64,000 bases of DNA from Mucilaginibacter_A sp050955045. GTDB lineage: Bacteria; Bacteroidota; Bacteroidia; Sphingobacteriales; Sphingobacteriaceae. The notes under the pieces were generated by a model, which was not told the DNA's origin, searched no databases, and saw nothing but the letters and a program-made list of their open reading frames with translations. The stretch lies in contig JBPBQV010000036.1 of the NCBI GenBank assembly GCA_050955045.1, positions 19,485-83,484 on the forward strand, in the 5' to 3' direction. Made by a program: the position numbers and the translations under genes. Positions 1-9,074 of the stretch are shown here, piece after piece; positions within the stretch are counted from its first letter, which is position 1; the number at the start of each line of letters is the position of its first letter.

Positions 1-404
1 AAACTAACCGTGTTTGTAAAGTTGGAACTGAGGTTTCCCTGCGGAAAAATCAGCAGTAAATTTTGCGGATCGTTTAATAAATTGCCGGCATATTTTAAGG
101 TTTCCAAAATACTTCTTGAACCTTTGGAAACGGAAAAAGAACCAACGTATTTTAAAAATCCGTGTTTGATGATTGTTTCTTCCAAAATCATCACATGAAA
201 TTTCTTTTTAAAAAGTAATTTATTGAGATGAAAAAGTAAAAATCCATCCCACCAGCTGTAATGATTTGCAATAAGTAAAACAGATTTGTCGGAATTGATT
301 GCTATCGGATTATACTCGATTTTGTAAAAATGCTTTTTTACGCGGCGCGAAATATACCAGGAAAAAAAGTTAAACTTCAACCAATTATCTCTATTCCTGA
401 CCAT
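1..404 (-). CDS. PlsC/LPLAT-family acyltransferase, 3' end cut by window edge
   Basis: The frame starts with ATG at 404 and runs off the left edge after about 134 codons, so the C-terminus is missing. It carries the acyltransferase motif NHYSWWDG (His48-x4-Asp53) and FPQG at about 120-123. Such enzymes move an acyl chain from CoA or ACP onto a lysolipid or another hydroxyl at the inner membrane. It is a clear paralogue of the next gene upstream (426-1052), 21 bp away, so the pair looks like a tandem duplication in one operon. The start is directly preceded by GGTAAAAACAGC, a copy of the motif repeated across the window. The acceptor lipid cannot be told from sequence. Confidence 0.85.
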   Translation of the reverse strand, partial: MVRNRDNWLKFNFFSWYISRRVKKHFYKIEYNPIAINSDKSVLLIANHYSWWDGFLLFHLNKLLFKKKFHVMILEETIIKHGFLKYVGSFSVSKGSRSILETLKYAGNLLNDPQNLLLIFPQGNLSSNFTNTVS

Positions 405-425
405 GCTGTTTTTACCGATACTTTT

Positions 426-1052
426 TTAGTGACTAACGTTGATTTGATTTTTTAAGGCTTGCTGATGAAAATCGTTGATTTGTCTAGACAATCTTTCCAA
501 ATTAAACTCGTGGTTTGTACCGCAATCCAGCAAATGGAAATAAGCAGTTGGTTTAAAACTCTCAAAATAATCAACCAAAACCGAACAATATATAATCTGG
601 CAATTTCCCTTAATATTTTTAACCAGATAACTGATTCCTTTTTCAATTCTGATTTCGGTACTATGATTTGATTCCAGCGCACCTTGCGGAAAAACTGTTA
701 CCGCATGATCAGGTTGATCTAATTGCAAAGCTGCATATTTCATTGAAGTCAGCATATCCCGAGAAGTTCGGCTGATGGAAAACGAACCTAGCTTCCGTAG
801 CCACATTCTTTTTTGCAAATGATCTTCCTGCATCATGGTAAAAATTTTTTTGCGGAAGATAAAATGAATCAGATAAGCGCCCATAAAACCATCCCACCAA
901 CTAAAATGATTGCATAAAAGAAGTACAGAATGGTTTGGCTTTATCTCAATTTGATTATATAAAGTTAACGCCCGAAAGCTTTTCAGCATTCGCCAACGCA
1001 TAAAAGGCAAAAAATATTTGTAAAATAACGGATGCCTTTTGCTGGTGATCAT
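426..1052 (-). CDS. PlsC/LPLAT-family acyltransferase
   Basis: This 208-residue protein has the LPLAT motif NHFSWWDG (His49-x4-Asp54) and FPQG at 121-124, the two blocks that hold the catalytic His/Asp and bind the acceptor phosphate. It lacks the long N-terminal membrane anchor of classical PlsC and is short for the family. Its ATG overlaps the stop of the upstream alpha/beta hydrolase (ATGA, 4 nt), so the two are translationally coupled; a paralogue follows 21 bp downstream. The trio probably remodels or caps one lipid or lipid-linked pigment. The identity of that lipid is inference only. Confidence 0.85.
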   Translation of the reverse strand: MITSKRHPLFYKYFLPFMRWRMLKSFRALTLYNQIEIKPNHSVLLLCNHFSWWDGFMGAYLIHFIFRKKIFTMMQEDHLQKRMWLRKLGSFSISRTSRDMLTSMKYAALQLDQPDHAVTVFPQGALESNHSTEIRIEKGISYLVKNIKGNCQIIYCSVLVDYFESFKPTAYFHLLDCGTNHEFNLERLSRQINDFHQQALKNQINVSH

Positions 1053-1867
1053 GCGGTTTGTTTAGCCATGTATTTGTCCAACTCGGCAGTTACCAGCCAA
1101 TGGCCTAAAGGTAAAACATGCAACTCCGGCTGATTTAATAAAGAAAGCAATTTTTTGCTATTGCTTATAGGAAATAAATCATCGTACTGGCCAAAATATA
1201 AACGGCAACGGATGTGGTTTTGGTTAATTAATAAAGCAATTTGCGCAATATTTGGATGAATGTTTTTAATGTAATTGATGGTAAAATAAGCGTTTAACCG
1301 CTTTTGTGGTGTATCAATTTCGCGCGAGGCAATAGCGTATAAACTTTGATCAATTATCCTGAAAAACATAATCAATTTCAAAGCACTCAGCATCATCCAA
1401 CTACTATAAGTAAGTTTTTTAAACAACATTTTGCCGATAATAGAAGCACGCAAAATTTGAAAACCTTTATGCGGAACCAATCCATCGGGAGCCAGCAAAA
1501 TAATTTCATCTACCAATGATGCAAAATTTTCTACTAAAAACAAAGCCATGTTTGCACCGATTGAATATCCTAACAAAGAAAACCGCTGCTGGCCAAATTG
1601 TTTAAACCAGGTATCAACATAAGCTTTTAAAAACTCCGGCTGCATTCCGCTTATTACTGATGCTTCTTTTACCTCATATAAAGTGGTTGCGCCGTGAAAA
1701 AAATGGTCGAAACCGATGATCCGGTATTCTTTGAGTAAAGATTGTTCTAATACATCAAACTGCTTCCCGGTTAACCCGTAACCATGAAACGCAAAAAGCA
1801 ACTTTTTGCCGCTGCCATATTCGTGATAATGTACTTTACCTAAACCCTCAATCTCCAAAAAACCCAT
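1049..1867 (-). CDS. Alpha/beta hydrolase
   Basis: The 272-residue protein has an alpha/beta-hydrolase fold: an oxyanion-region HGYG near 28-31, the nucleophile elbow GYSIGA with Ser102, an acid region around YDDLFP and a catalytic His in LGHW close to the C-terminus. No signal peptide is visible, so it should be cytosolic or peripherally membrane bound. It is the first gene of an operon with two LPLAT acyltransferases (4-nt overlap with the first), which suggests hydrolysis of a lipid ester or thioester in the same pathway. It could equally be a generic esterase. Confidence 0.8.
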   Translation of the reverse strand: MGFLEIEGLGKVHYHEYGSGKKLLFAFHGYGLTGKQFDVLEQSLLKEYRIIGFDHFFHGATTLYEVKEASVISGMQPEFLKAYVDTWFKQFGQQRFSLLGYSIGANMALFLVENFASLVDEIILLAPDGLVPHKGFQILRASIIGKMLFKKLTYSSWMMLSALKLIMFFRIIDQSLYAIASREIDTPQKRLNAYFTINYIKNIHPNIAQIALLINQNHIRCRLYFGQYDDLFPISNSKKLLSLLNQPELHVLPLGHWLVTAELDKYMAKQTA

Positions 1868-1923
1868 AGTAGCAAGTATAGTTATTTTTTAAAAACGGTA
1901 AAAAAACTTAACCTTCAAAATAT

Positions 1924-1966
1924 ATAAAAAAACAAAGGGCCGTTGTTTTTCAACAACAGCCCTTGA
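1924..1966 (-). terminator. Rho-independent terminator after the DUF892 gene
   Basis: An imperfect stem of AAGGGC-C-GTTGTT (1935-1947) pairs with AACAACAGCCCTT (1952-1964) around a 4-nt loop. On the minus strand it is followed by a T-rich tract. It sits 18 bp past the stop of the DUF892 gene and before the acyltransferase operon promoter region. Confidence 0.75.
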
Positions 1967-1981
1967 TTTTTTAAGAAAAGA

Positions 1982-2533
1982 TTATTCTTTTTCTTTAGAT
2001 GCAGAAATATTTACGCCACCTTCTGCAATTTCACTTAACAGTTTATCGGCATTTTTCTCTTCTGCAAGCGTTTCTTCCAGCAATTTTTTTGCTTCTTCAT
2101 AACCTAAAACACCAGCAAGCGTTTTCAGCGTTCCGTAAGTTGCAATTTCGTAATGTTCGCATTTTTGAGCAGCCGAAATCAAAGCAACATCACGCACTTC
2201 TGTTCCTTCTTCTGTGTCGCTTAACAATTCTTCGGCTTCTTTCAATAAGCCGTTCATTGCTTCGCATTTTTTTGCTTCGGCTTCTTCGCCAACAGATTTA
2301 AAAACTTGTTCTAAGCGTGCAATTTGTCCTTCTGTTTCTGAAAGATGTGTTGTAAAAGCATTTTTCAATTTGTCAGACGTAGAACCATCAGCTAATTTTT
2401 TTAAACCTTTAACTAAATGTTTTTCAGCCCAATAAATATCTTTTAGCTCATCTACAAATAATACTTTTAAAGAATTTTCTTCTTCTGGTGTACGTTCTAT
2501 TAAAGAAACGATTTTTGATTTTAATGTTGACAT
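1982..2533 (-). CDS. DUF892 ferritin-like protein (YciE/YciF family)
   Basis: The protein is about 183 residues from the ATG at 2533 (MSTLKSK...); an upstream ATG at 2566 would add 11 residues of unlikely basic sequence. It matches the DUF892 pattern: VLFVDELKDIYWAEKHLVKGL, repeated acidic helices, and CEHYEIATYG with the Glu-x-x-His metal-ligand pattern. Family members form ferritin-like four-helix bundles with a di-metal site and are usually induced by stress. It stands alone, with its own terminator. Confidence 0.88.
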   Translation of the reverse strand: MSTLKSKIVSLIERTPEEENSLKVLFVDELKDIYWAEKHLVKGLKKLADGSTSDKLKNAFTTHLSETEGQIARLEQVFKSVGEEAEAKKCEAMNGLLKEAEELLSDTEEGTEVRDVALISAAQKCEHYEIATYGTLKTLAGVLGYEEAKKLLEETLAEEKNADKLLSEIAEGGVNISASKEKE

Positions 2534-2588
2534 GAGTTTAAATTTGTTTTGTTTACGAAGATACAAACATCAGCAAAAAATATTTATT

Positions 2589-4064
2589 TTAGTTATCAAC
2601 CCAATCACCCACAATTTTTGCAGATAATAACGCCAGCGGAATCCCGCCGCCCGGATGCACACTTCCACCGCAAAAAAACAGGTTTTTAACTTTGGAAGAT
2701 TTGTTGGAATGACGCAAAAATGCAGCAAACTGACTATTGGAACTGTTGCCGTAAAGCGAGCCCTGGTAAGAAGAAGTTTTACTTTCGATGCTTCTTGGAT
2801 CTAAAATGCTTTCGCAAACAATCAATTTATTAATATCTTCTCCTAAAGCTTTTGATAATTTTTGGATAATGTTTTTACGTGCTTCTGCAATTAATTCGTC
2901 CCAGTTTTGGTCTTGGTTTGATGGAACATTAATCATCGTAAACCAGTTTTCGCAACCTTGCGGCGCATCTTTAGCTTCATATTTCGAACTGATGTTGAGG
3001 TAAATTGTAGGATCGCTGCTGATGTTTTTTTCTTTCCAAATATGTTCAAATTCCTGCTTATAATTTCCGCTAAAAAAAATATTATGCAAATCCAGCTGCG
3101 GAAAAGTTTTTTGAATTCCCCAATAAAAAATCAGGGCAGAACTACTTCGCTCTTGTTGTAAAACCCGTTTTGGCGTTAATTCCGGATAATCGGCCAGCAG
3201 TTTTTTGTAAGTAAAATAAACATCCGCATTAGAAATAATTATATCCGCAGGTACAAATCCCCGATCATTGCTCTCCACTCCTTTCACTTTATTCTTTTCG
3301 ATCACAATTTTCTCTACCGCAGAATTGTAATGAAATTTTACACCCAGCCTTTCTGCCAGCGCAACTAAAGCTAACGTGATCTGATAAATACCGCCATCCG
3401 GAAAATAAGCACCAAAATGCTGCTCCAGATGTGGAATTACGTTTAAAGTTGCCGGCGCTTTATATGGATTTGAACCGTTGTAGGTAGCAAACCGATCAGC
3501 ATATTGCACCATTTTTTGATCGGTAAAAAAAGCATTATTCGCCTGATGCATCGAACGGAAAGCATCAATTTGCGGTAAGCGTAAAACCGATTTTAAAGTT
3601 TTAAAACTGAGGTAAGTAGATAACCGATGTAACGATTTTTCCAGAAAAACATGGTTCGTGATCTGATAAATCCGCTTACTATTTTGAAGATATTTTCTGA
3701 TCGTTTCCGGCTGATCGGTTGTTTTTTTACTGATTTCTACAGCAAAAGCTTTCTCATTGCTTAAAGCATTTAGCTGCGTACCATCTTCATAAAAATAACG
3801 GCAAACCAAATCTAACTTTTGATAGGTAAAAGAAGCATTTGGGTTTTCTCCGGCCAATTCAAATAATTCGTCCACATATTGCGGCATCGTGAACAAACTT
3901 GGCCCGGCATCAAACCGAAATCCATTTTGTGTAATTTCAGCAAGTTTTCCTCCAGGATAACTGTTTGCTTCAAAGACTTCCACCTCAAAACCCTTTACTG
4001 CCAGTCGAATAGCAGTTGCAATTCCGGCAATTCCGGCACCAATTATGATAACTTTTTTGGGCAT
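2589..4064 (-). CDS. CrtI/CrtD-family FAD-dependent carotenoid desaturase-like oxidoreductase
   Basis: This 491-residue protein has an N-terminal FAD-binding motif IIIGAGIAGIATAIRL (5-20), the EVFEAN ribose-binding acid, the family block AGPSLFTMP, and the C-terminal FFCGGSVHPGGGIPLALLSAK signature of phytoene-desaturase-type enzymes. The length is normal for the family. It probably introduces double bonds into a carotenoid end; similarity to the CrtD branch is an impression. No crtB or crtZ is in the window, so pigment synthesis must be completed elsewhere. The nearby acyltransferases could modify the same pigment, but they are in a separate unit. Confidence 0.8.
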   Translation of the reverse strand: MPKKVIIIGAGIAGIATAIRLAVKGFEVEVFEANSYPGGKLAEITQNGFRFDAGPSLFTMPQYVDELFELAGENPNASFTYQKLDLVCRYFYEDGTQLNALSNEKAFAVEISKKTTDQPETIRKYLQNSKRIYQITNHVFLEKSLHRLSTYLSFKTLKSVLRLPQIDAFRSMHQANNAFFTDQKMVQYADRFATYNGSNPYKAPATLNVIPHLEQHFGAYFPDGGIYQITLALVALAERLGVKFHYNSAVEKIVIEKNKVKGVESNDRGFVPADIIISNADVYFTYKKLLADYPELTPKRVLQQERSSSALIFYWGIQKTFPQLDLHNIFFSGNYKQEFEHIWKEKNISSDPTIYLNISSKYEAKDAPQGCENWFTMINVPSNQDQNWDELIAEARKNIIQKLSKALGEDINKLIVCESILDPRSIESKTSSYQGSLYGNSSNSQFAAFLRHSNKSSKVKNLFFCGGSVHPGGGIPLALLSAKIVGDWVDN

Positions 4065-4168
4065 TCAGGTACTGGGTTTGAGGTATCAGGAAACGCAAAT
4101 ATAGTTCAACAAAAAAGCAGAACCGTTATGGATCCTGCTTTTCGAATACTGTTTTTATCAGTGTTTTT

Positions 4169-4753
4169 TTAGATTTCCTGACCTGGAGAATGATGAACTT
4201 CTTCCACTTCATGCTGTCCTTCCAAAATCTCTTCAATTAATTTTTTGTTGAATGCCGGCAAATCTGCAGGTGTGCGGCTGGTTACCAAGCCTTTATCGGC
4301 AACAACTTCTTCGTCAACCCAATTTACACCTGCATTTTTTAAATCGGTTTTTAAGGATGGATAAGAAGTCATTGTTCTGCCGCTGATCATGCCGGTTTCA
4401 ATTAATGTTTGCGGACCGTGGCAAATCGCTGCAACTGGTTTGCCTTCATCCAAAAATGCAGACACAAAAGCTACCGCATCTTTATCCTGACGCAATTTAT
4501 CGGGGTTTAAAACACCGCCCGGAAGAACCAATGCGTCATAATCGTCCGGACTAACTTCGCTTAATTTTTTATCGGCAGTAACGGTAATTCCCCAGTTAGT
4601 TTGGTCCCACGCTTTGATTTCGCCACCTTCAGGAGAAATGATATGAACAGTTGCTCCAGCATCTTTTAAAGCTTGCTGCGGACTGGTTAATTCTACTTGT
4701 TCAAAACCTTCTTCGGTTAAAATTGCTATTTTTTTATTACTTAAATCAGCCAT
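4169..4753 (-). CDS. PfpI/DJ-1 family type 1 glutamine-amidotransferase-like protein
   Basis: The 194-residue protein has the DJ-1/PfpI core: LPGG at 77-80, the nucleophile elbow AICHGPQ with Cys111-His112, and an early Glu in EGFEQVEL. Members act as glyoxalase-III/deglycase-like or stress chaperones, often in the cytosol. The slightly extended acidic tail (EGQHEVEEVHHSPGQ) is typical of the YhbO/PfpI group. It is monocistronic between the crtI-like gene and the threonine synthase gene. A motif copy (ATACTGTTTTTATC, 4146-4159) lies just past the stop. Confidence 0.88.
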   Translation of the reverse strand: MADLSNKKIAILTEEGFEQVELTSPQQALKDAGATVHIISPEGGEIKAWDQTNWGITVTADKKLSEVSPDDYDALVLPGGVLNPDKLRQDKDAVAFVSAFLDEGKPVAAICHGPQTLIETGMISGRTMTSYPSLKTDLKNAGVNWVDEEVVADKGLVTSRTPADLPAFNKKLIEEILEGQHEVEEVHHSPGQEI

Positions 4754-4776
4754 GATATTTTAATTTATGTGCTTAA

Positions 4777-4799
4777 AGGAAGTAATTATATTACTTCCT
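4777..4799 (-). terminator. Hairpin after the threonine synthase gene
   Basis: A perfect 10-bp stem AGGAAGTAAT/ATTACTTCCT with a 3-nt loop lies 49 bp past the stop of the 4848-6032 gene. The trailing T tract is weak, so termination is likely but not certain. Confidence 0.55.
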
Positions 4800-4847
4800 G
4801 CTCTAAAAAACAGTCTTTTTAAAAGTTAGTTTTTAGTAAATTGAAAT

Positions 4848-6032
4848 TTAATTGTTGTTTCTTGCTATAATATTGTCCAAATATTTATAGCCTGTTCCGG
4901 TATTTAAAAACAATACTTTTTCGTTTGTTGCAATCCAGCCAGATCCAATTAAATCTTGTGCTGCTTTCCAAACGGCTGCACCTTCCGGTGCCAACAAAAC
5001 GCCTTTTTCGCGAGCAGCTTTTTTTGTAAAGTTGATGATGTCTTCCTCGCTTACCGAAACTGCTGTTCCGTTGGATTCCTTCAAAACTTCCATCATTAAA
5101 TCCATCCCGAAAGGAAAAGGAACAGCCAAACCATTTGCCACAGAAGCTGCTGGAAGTTCGTATTCGTTTTTTTGTCCGATAAAAGAAGCATATACTTTAA
5201 CAACTGGCTGGCATGCTTCGGATTGTACGGCAACCATACGTGGTAATTTCTCGCCAATCCAGCCCATTTGCTGCATTTCGCGGAAAGCTTTCCAGATGCC
5301 AATCAAACCTGTTCCGCCACCAGTTGGATACAAAATTACATCCGGCAACTGCCAGTCAAAATGTTCTGCAATTTCATAGCCCATGGTTTTTTTACCTTCA
5401 ATCCGATAAGGTTCTTTTAAAGTAGAGATATCAAAAGCACCGGTTTCTTGTTTCAGTTCGGCTACTTTTTTGCCGCAATCGCTAATTAAACCATCAATCA
5501 AAATTACTTCCGCACCGTGCAATTCACATTCCTGGATAAAAATAGCAGGCGTATGGCTCGGCATCACAACCGTTGCTTTGATACCAGCTTTTGCACAAAA
5601 AACAGCCAGTGCACCGCCAGCATTTCCGGCAGTTGGCACGATGCAATGTGTAATCCCGAATTCTTTTGCTTTGGAAACCGCCATGCCAATTCCGCGCGCT
5701 TTAAAAGAGCCGGAAGGATTGTAGCTTTCATCTTTCAGATACAAGTCCACGTTTTCAAATTTTTCAAAAAAACGTGTAGGTGTATATCCTTCACCTAAAG
5801 AAACAATGTTCTCTGATTCAAAAACGGGTAAAAACTCCTGATAACGCCACATATCCTGACGGCGGTTTTTCAATTCTTCTTTTTCTGGCGGAGCAGAAAA
5901 ATCATATTCTACCAGAAAAGGTTTGGTGCAGCAGGGAGAAAAAGTATGAAGCTGGTGTATATCGTAACTTAATTTGCAATTAGAACAAATTAAATTTGTA
6001 GCGAGAGAAATGCTTTGGATTGTTGTTTGCAT
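4848..6032 (-). CDS. thrC: Threonine synthase (PLP fold type II, zinc-ribbon type)
   Basis: The 394-residue protein starts with a zinc-ribbon-like CSNCKLSYD...CC segment. It continues with the PLP-lysine motif NPSGSFKARG, the GNAGGALA substrate loop and the phosphate-binding PTGGGTGLIGIW glycine loop. This is the layout of archaeal/Bacillus-type threonine synthases, which convert O-phosphohomoserine to threonine and phosphate. Because Bacteroidota often carry another threonine synthase in a thrABC operon, this copy may have a different substrate such as a cysteate-type product. A LysR gene lies 66 bp upstream on the same strand. Confidence 0.75.
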   Translation of the reverse strand: MQTTIQSISLATNLICSNCKLSYDIHQLHTFSPCCTKPFLVEYDFSAPPEKEELKNRRQDMWRYQEFLPVFESENIVSLGEGYTPTRFFEKFENVDLYLKDESYNPSGSFKARGIGMAVSKAKEFGITHCIVPTAGNAGGALAVFCAKAGIKATVVMPSHTPAIFIQECELHGAEVILIDGLISDCGKKVAELKQETGAFDISTLKEPYRIEGKKTMGYEIAEHFDWQLPDVILYPTGGGTGLIGIWKAFREMQQMGWIGEKLPRMVAVQSEACQPVVKVYASFIGQKNEYELPAASVANGLAVPFPFGMDLMMEVLKESNGTAVSVSEEDIINFTKKAAREKGVLLAPEGAAVWKAAQDLIGSGWIATNEKVLFLNTGTGYKYLDNIIARNNN

Positions 6033-6098
6033 CTAACAAAAATACTTGCTTCATTATTACTAAGCATATATAATTATTGAATAACCTATAAGTTAAAG

Positions 6099-6992
6099 TT
6101 ATATTGATTGCATACAATACCGAATGAATTGCTTGGTCAAACCATATTCTTCGCTTCCTTTTCTTCGGATAAAATAAAATTCGCGTTTGATTTGTAAACC
6201 GGTAACCGGCACTTCTACCAGTTCTCCTGAGTTCAATTCGCGCAAAATAGAAGGACGCGGCAAAAATCCGAGGCATTCATCGGCTAATAAAAAATTCTTT
6301 AATGCTTCGGTTCCGCCAAGCCTGATTTTTACCTTTAAATCTGAAGGTTTGAGGTGATGACCAGCCAGTTCATGCAATAGCGCATGTAATGTTCCCGAAC
6401 CACGTTCGCGCAAGGCCAGCGGAATAGTTTTCAGTTCTGCTATCGTTAAACTTTTTCCAGTTAAAGTACTTTTTTTAGAACAAACAGCGATCACTTCATC
6501 GTTTAAAAAATGCTGGTAAGAAACGGTTGTGAGTTTGTTTTCTACTTCGATAATACCCAAATCTATTTCATGATTGAGCAAAGCGTTCATCACGTTTTCA
6601 GAATTCCGGTTGACCAATTGTATATCAATATTTTTAAATTTTTCCTGAAAACCTGATAAAATTGAAGGCAAAACATACAGCGCAATTGTGGTACTGGCAC
6701 CGAGTTTTAAAAAAGCGGAAGCATCTGCACCTTTACTTAGCGTTAACAGATCAAACTCAATCTTCTTTTCAATTTCCCGCGCTTCCAGCAAATACTGATA
6801 CAATTTCTGTCCGGCTTCGGTAATTAAAATCGAATTTCCTTTGCGTTCAAACAAGGCTAATTTGTACTGTTCTTCCAGGATTTTAATCTGTTTACTTACC
6901 GCTGGCTGACTGATAAATAAAGCTTTGGAAGCCTTAGAAAAGCTTAAATGAGCTGCTACTTCCAGAAAAATTCGATGCGTGATAGAGATCAT
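6099..6992 (-). CDS. LysR-family transcriptional regulator
   Basis: A 297-residue LTTR: the N-terminal winged helix-turn-helix reads FLEVAAHLSFSKASKALFISQPAVSKQIKILEE (about 10-42), followed by a periplasmic-binding-like effector domain (LGASTTIALYVLP...). It resembles the CysB/CbbR-like subgroup. It is transcribed towards the threonine synthase-like gene 66 bp downstream, so it may regulate that gene or be cotranscribed with it. The ATG is immediately preceded by GATAAAAACAGC, a repeated motif of this window. No SD sequence is visible. Confidence 0.9.
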   Translation of the reverse strand: MISITHRIFLEVAAHLSFSKASKALFISQPAVSKQIKILEEQYKLALFERKGNSILITEAGQKLYQYLLEAREIEKKIEFDLLTLSKGADASAFLKLGASTTIALYVLPSILSGFQEKFKNIDIQLVNRNSENVMNALLNHEIDLGIIEVENKLTTVSYQHFLNDEVIAVCSKKSTLTGKSLTIAELKTIPLALRERGSGTLHALLHELAGHHLKPSDLKVKIRLGGTEALKNFLLADECLGFLPRPSILRELNSGELVEVPVTGLQIKREFYFIRRKGSEEYGLTKQFIRYCMQSI

Positions 6993-7007
6993 GCTGTTTT
7001 TATCGAC

Positions 7008-7043
7008 TAAAAAAGGGCGGTAAGAATATCTTATCGCCCTTTA
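7008..7043 (-). terminator. Rho-independent terminator after asd
   Basis: Stem AAAGGGCG-GTAAGA pairs with TCTTAT-CGCCCTTT around a 3-nt loop. On the minus strand it ends in a run of six T. It separates asd from the LysR gene. Confidence 0.8.
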
Positions 7044-7061
7044 CAATTTTGTATGCTGTTT

Positions 7062-8075
7062 TTATCCTGCTATTTCTGCCGGCTCACCAATTAAATGGTT
7101 TGCCACTAAATATTCTGCAATTTGGATGGCGTTTGTTGCTGCGCCTTTACGCAAATTATCAGAAACGATCCAGCAGTTAAGTGTATTTGGCTGACTTTCA
7201 TCTCTGCGGATTCGTCCTACAAAAACTTCGTCTTTATCATGTGCATCCAGCGGCATTGGATATTTTAAATTGGCTACATCATCAACAACTACAATTCCAG
7301 GCGATTTCTCCAATAGTGTTTTTACTTCACTTAAATCAAAATCGTTTTCAAACTCAATATTTACAGATTCTGAATGACCACCCATTACCGGAATCCGAAC
7401 GGTAGTTGCGGTAACTTTAATACTGTCATCACCCATAATTTTTTGGGTTTCCAAAATCATTTTCATTTCCTCTTTGGTATAACCGTTTTCGGTGAAAACA
7501 TCAATATGAGGCAACACGTTCAAATCGATTTTATACGGATAAGCCATTGGCCCTTCAATTCCTTTGCGCTCGTTCATCAACTGCTCAACTGCTTTTACGC
7601 CTGTTCCGGTTACGGATTGATAGGTGGAAACCACAACACGTTTGATTTTGTAAGCATCGTGCAACGGCTTTAAAGCAACAACCATCTGGATTGTAGAGCA
7701 GTTTGGATTGGCTATGATTTTATCTTCCGCAGTTAAAACATCGGCATTAACTTCGGGTACAACCAGTTTTTTTGTCGGGTCCATGCGCCAGGCAGATGAA
7801 TTATCAACCACCGTAATTCCGGCTGCTGCAAAAAGCGGTGCTTGTTCTAACGAAGTGCTTCCGCCGGCAGAAAACAAAGCAATATCCGGTTTCATGCTGA
7901 TGGCAGTTTCCGCAGAAACTACTTTGTACTGCTTTCCCTTAAATTCAACTTCCTTACCAATACTCTTTTCTGATGCTACAGGAATTAATTCTGTTACGGG
8001 GAAGTTGCGTTCTGCCAGAACCTGCAACATTTTCGTTCCCACCAAACCGGTGGCGCCTACTACTGCTACTTTCAT
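7062..8075 (-). CDS. asd: Aspartate-semialdehyde dehydrogenase
   Basis: The 337-residue enzyme reduces aspartyl phosphate to aspartate semialdehyde with NADPH, feeding lysine/DAP, methionine and threonine synthesis in the cytosol. Visible signatures are the N-terminal VVGATGLVG (5-13), SAGGSTS, the catalytic Cys126 in NPNCST, and RIPVMGGHSES with the catalytic His region. The length is standard. The TAA stop is embedded in a motif copy (GGATAAAAACAGCAT). It is divergent from yebC and ends at a strong terminator. Confidence 0.96.
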   Translation of the reverse strand: MKVAVVGATGLVGTKMLQVLAERNFPVTELIPVASEKSIGKEVEFKGKQYKVVSAETAISMKPDIALFSAGGSTSLEQAPLFAAAGITVVDNSSAWRMDPTKKLVVPEVNADVLTAEDKIIANPNCSTIQMVVALKPLHDAYKIKRVVVSTYQSVTGTGVKAVEQLMNERKGIEGPMAYPYKIDLNVLPHIDVFTENGYTKEEMKMILETQKIMGDDSIKVTATTVRIPVMGGHSESVNIEFENDFDLSEVKTLLEKSPGIVVVDDVANLKYPMPLDAHDKDEVFVGRIRRDESQPNTLNCWIVSDNLRKGAATNAIQIAEYLVANHLIGEPAEIAG

Positions 8076-8169
8076 TTTTATTTGTTATCTATTTTATTGA
8101 ATGATGCTCAAATATGCAAAATTTTTTGAGGTTTTTGAGGCTAAACGATGAGCACTCCAATTTTCTGTG

Positions 8170-8183
8170 CATAAAAGAAGCAT
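8170..8183 (+). repeat. Iterated motif copy between asd and yebC
   Basis: CATAAAAGAAGCAT in the divergent asd/yebC spacer. It is one of about 60 exact 11-mer matches in the window and lies about 95 bp before the asd start and 107 bp before yebC. Confidence 0.75.
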
Positions 8184-8223
8184 CAATCAACTGTTAAAAA
8201 CAAAAACGTTTAGATCAAATTTT

Positions 8224-8231
8224 TAACTTTG
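8224..8231 (+). promoter_or_regulatory. Candidate Bacteroidota -7 box for yebC
   Basis: TAACTTTG fits the phylum's TAnnTTTG -7 element, 59 bp before the yebC ATG. No clear TTG -33 element is seen at the right spacing. Confidence 0.4.
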
Positions 8232-8290
8232 GAGCTGATTGCCGATTGCTATCAGCCATAAACTATTAATCCTCAACAATAAAAATATAA

Positions 8291-9016
8291 ATGGGAAGAG
8301 CATTTGAATTCCGTAAAGAAAGAAAATTTAAAAGATGGGCCAAAATGGCCGTGCAATTTACCCGATTAGGCAAAGAAATTGTAATGGCGGTAAAAGCCGG
8401 CGGCGGCAGTCCGGATACCAATTCCAGGTTGCGCACAGCCATGCAAAATGCCAAAGCGGTAAACATGCCGAAAGACCGTGTGGAAGCTGCAATTAAACGC
8501 GCTACCAGCAAAGATGAAAGCAACTACGAAGAGATTGTGTACGAAGGTTATGCGCCGCATGGCGTTGCCGTTTTGGTAGAAACCGCTACAGATAATACCA
8601 ACAGAACTGTGGCCAATGTGCGCAGTTATTTTACTAAAACCAGTGGTTCGTTAGGTAAAACCGGTTCGTTAGATTTTATTTTTAGTAGGAAATCTGTTTT
8701 TACTTTTGAACCGAAAAATGTGGAACTGGACGAACTGGAGCTGGAACTGATTGATGCCGGACTGGAGGATTTATTTGTAGAAACGGATGAAGAGGGAAAC
8801 GATATCGCCGTACTTCATGCCGCTTACGAAGATTTTGGTAAAATGCAAAAAGCATTGGAAGAACAAGGCATTGAAACCAAAAGTGCCAAACTGGAACGCA
8901 TTGCGCAATCGCATCATGATGTAACCGAAGAGCAAGTTGCAGATGTAATGAAACTGATTGATAAGCTGGAAGAAGATGACGACGTGCAAGCCGTTTACCA
9001 CAATATGGCGGAATAG
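8291..9016 (+). CDS. yebC: YebC/TACO1-family protein (transcription or translation factor)
   Basis: The 241-residue protein matches YebC along its length: MGRAFEFRKERKFKRWAKMA, TRLGKEI, NMPKDRVEAAIKRA, YEGYAPHGVAVLVE, and the NRTVANVRSYFTK block. YebC proteins were annotated as DNA-binding regulators and are now linked to relieving ribosome stalling. It stands alone after a divergent promoter region shared with asd. Family assignment is firm; the exact role here is not. Confidence 0.95.
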   Translation: MGRAFEFRKERKFKRWAKMAVQFTRLGKEIVMAVKAGGGSPDTNSRLRTAMQNAKAVNMPKDRVEAAIKRATSKDESNYEEIVYEGYAPHGVAVLVETATDNTNRTVANVRSYFTKTSGSLGKTGSLDFIFSRKSVFTFEPKNVELDELELELIDAGLEDLFVETDEEGNDIAVLHAAYEDFGKMQKALEEQGIETKSAKLERIAQSHHDVTEEQVADVMKLIDKLEEDDDVQAVYHNMAE

Positions 9017-9035
9017 TTGATTTTGTTTTTTGTGT

Positions 9036-9049
9036 GATAAAAACAGTAT
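9036..9049 (+). repeat. Iterated motif copy (ACAG form) after yebC
   Basis: GATAAAAACAGTAT, 20 bp past the yebC stop and 26 bp before the small coiled-coil gene. Confidence 0.75.
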
Positions 9050-9074
9050 CTTGTAATCATGAACCTGTGAAATA

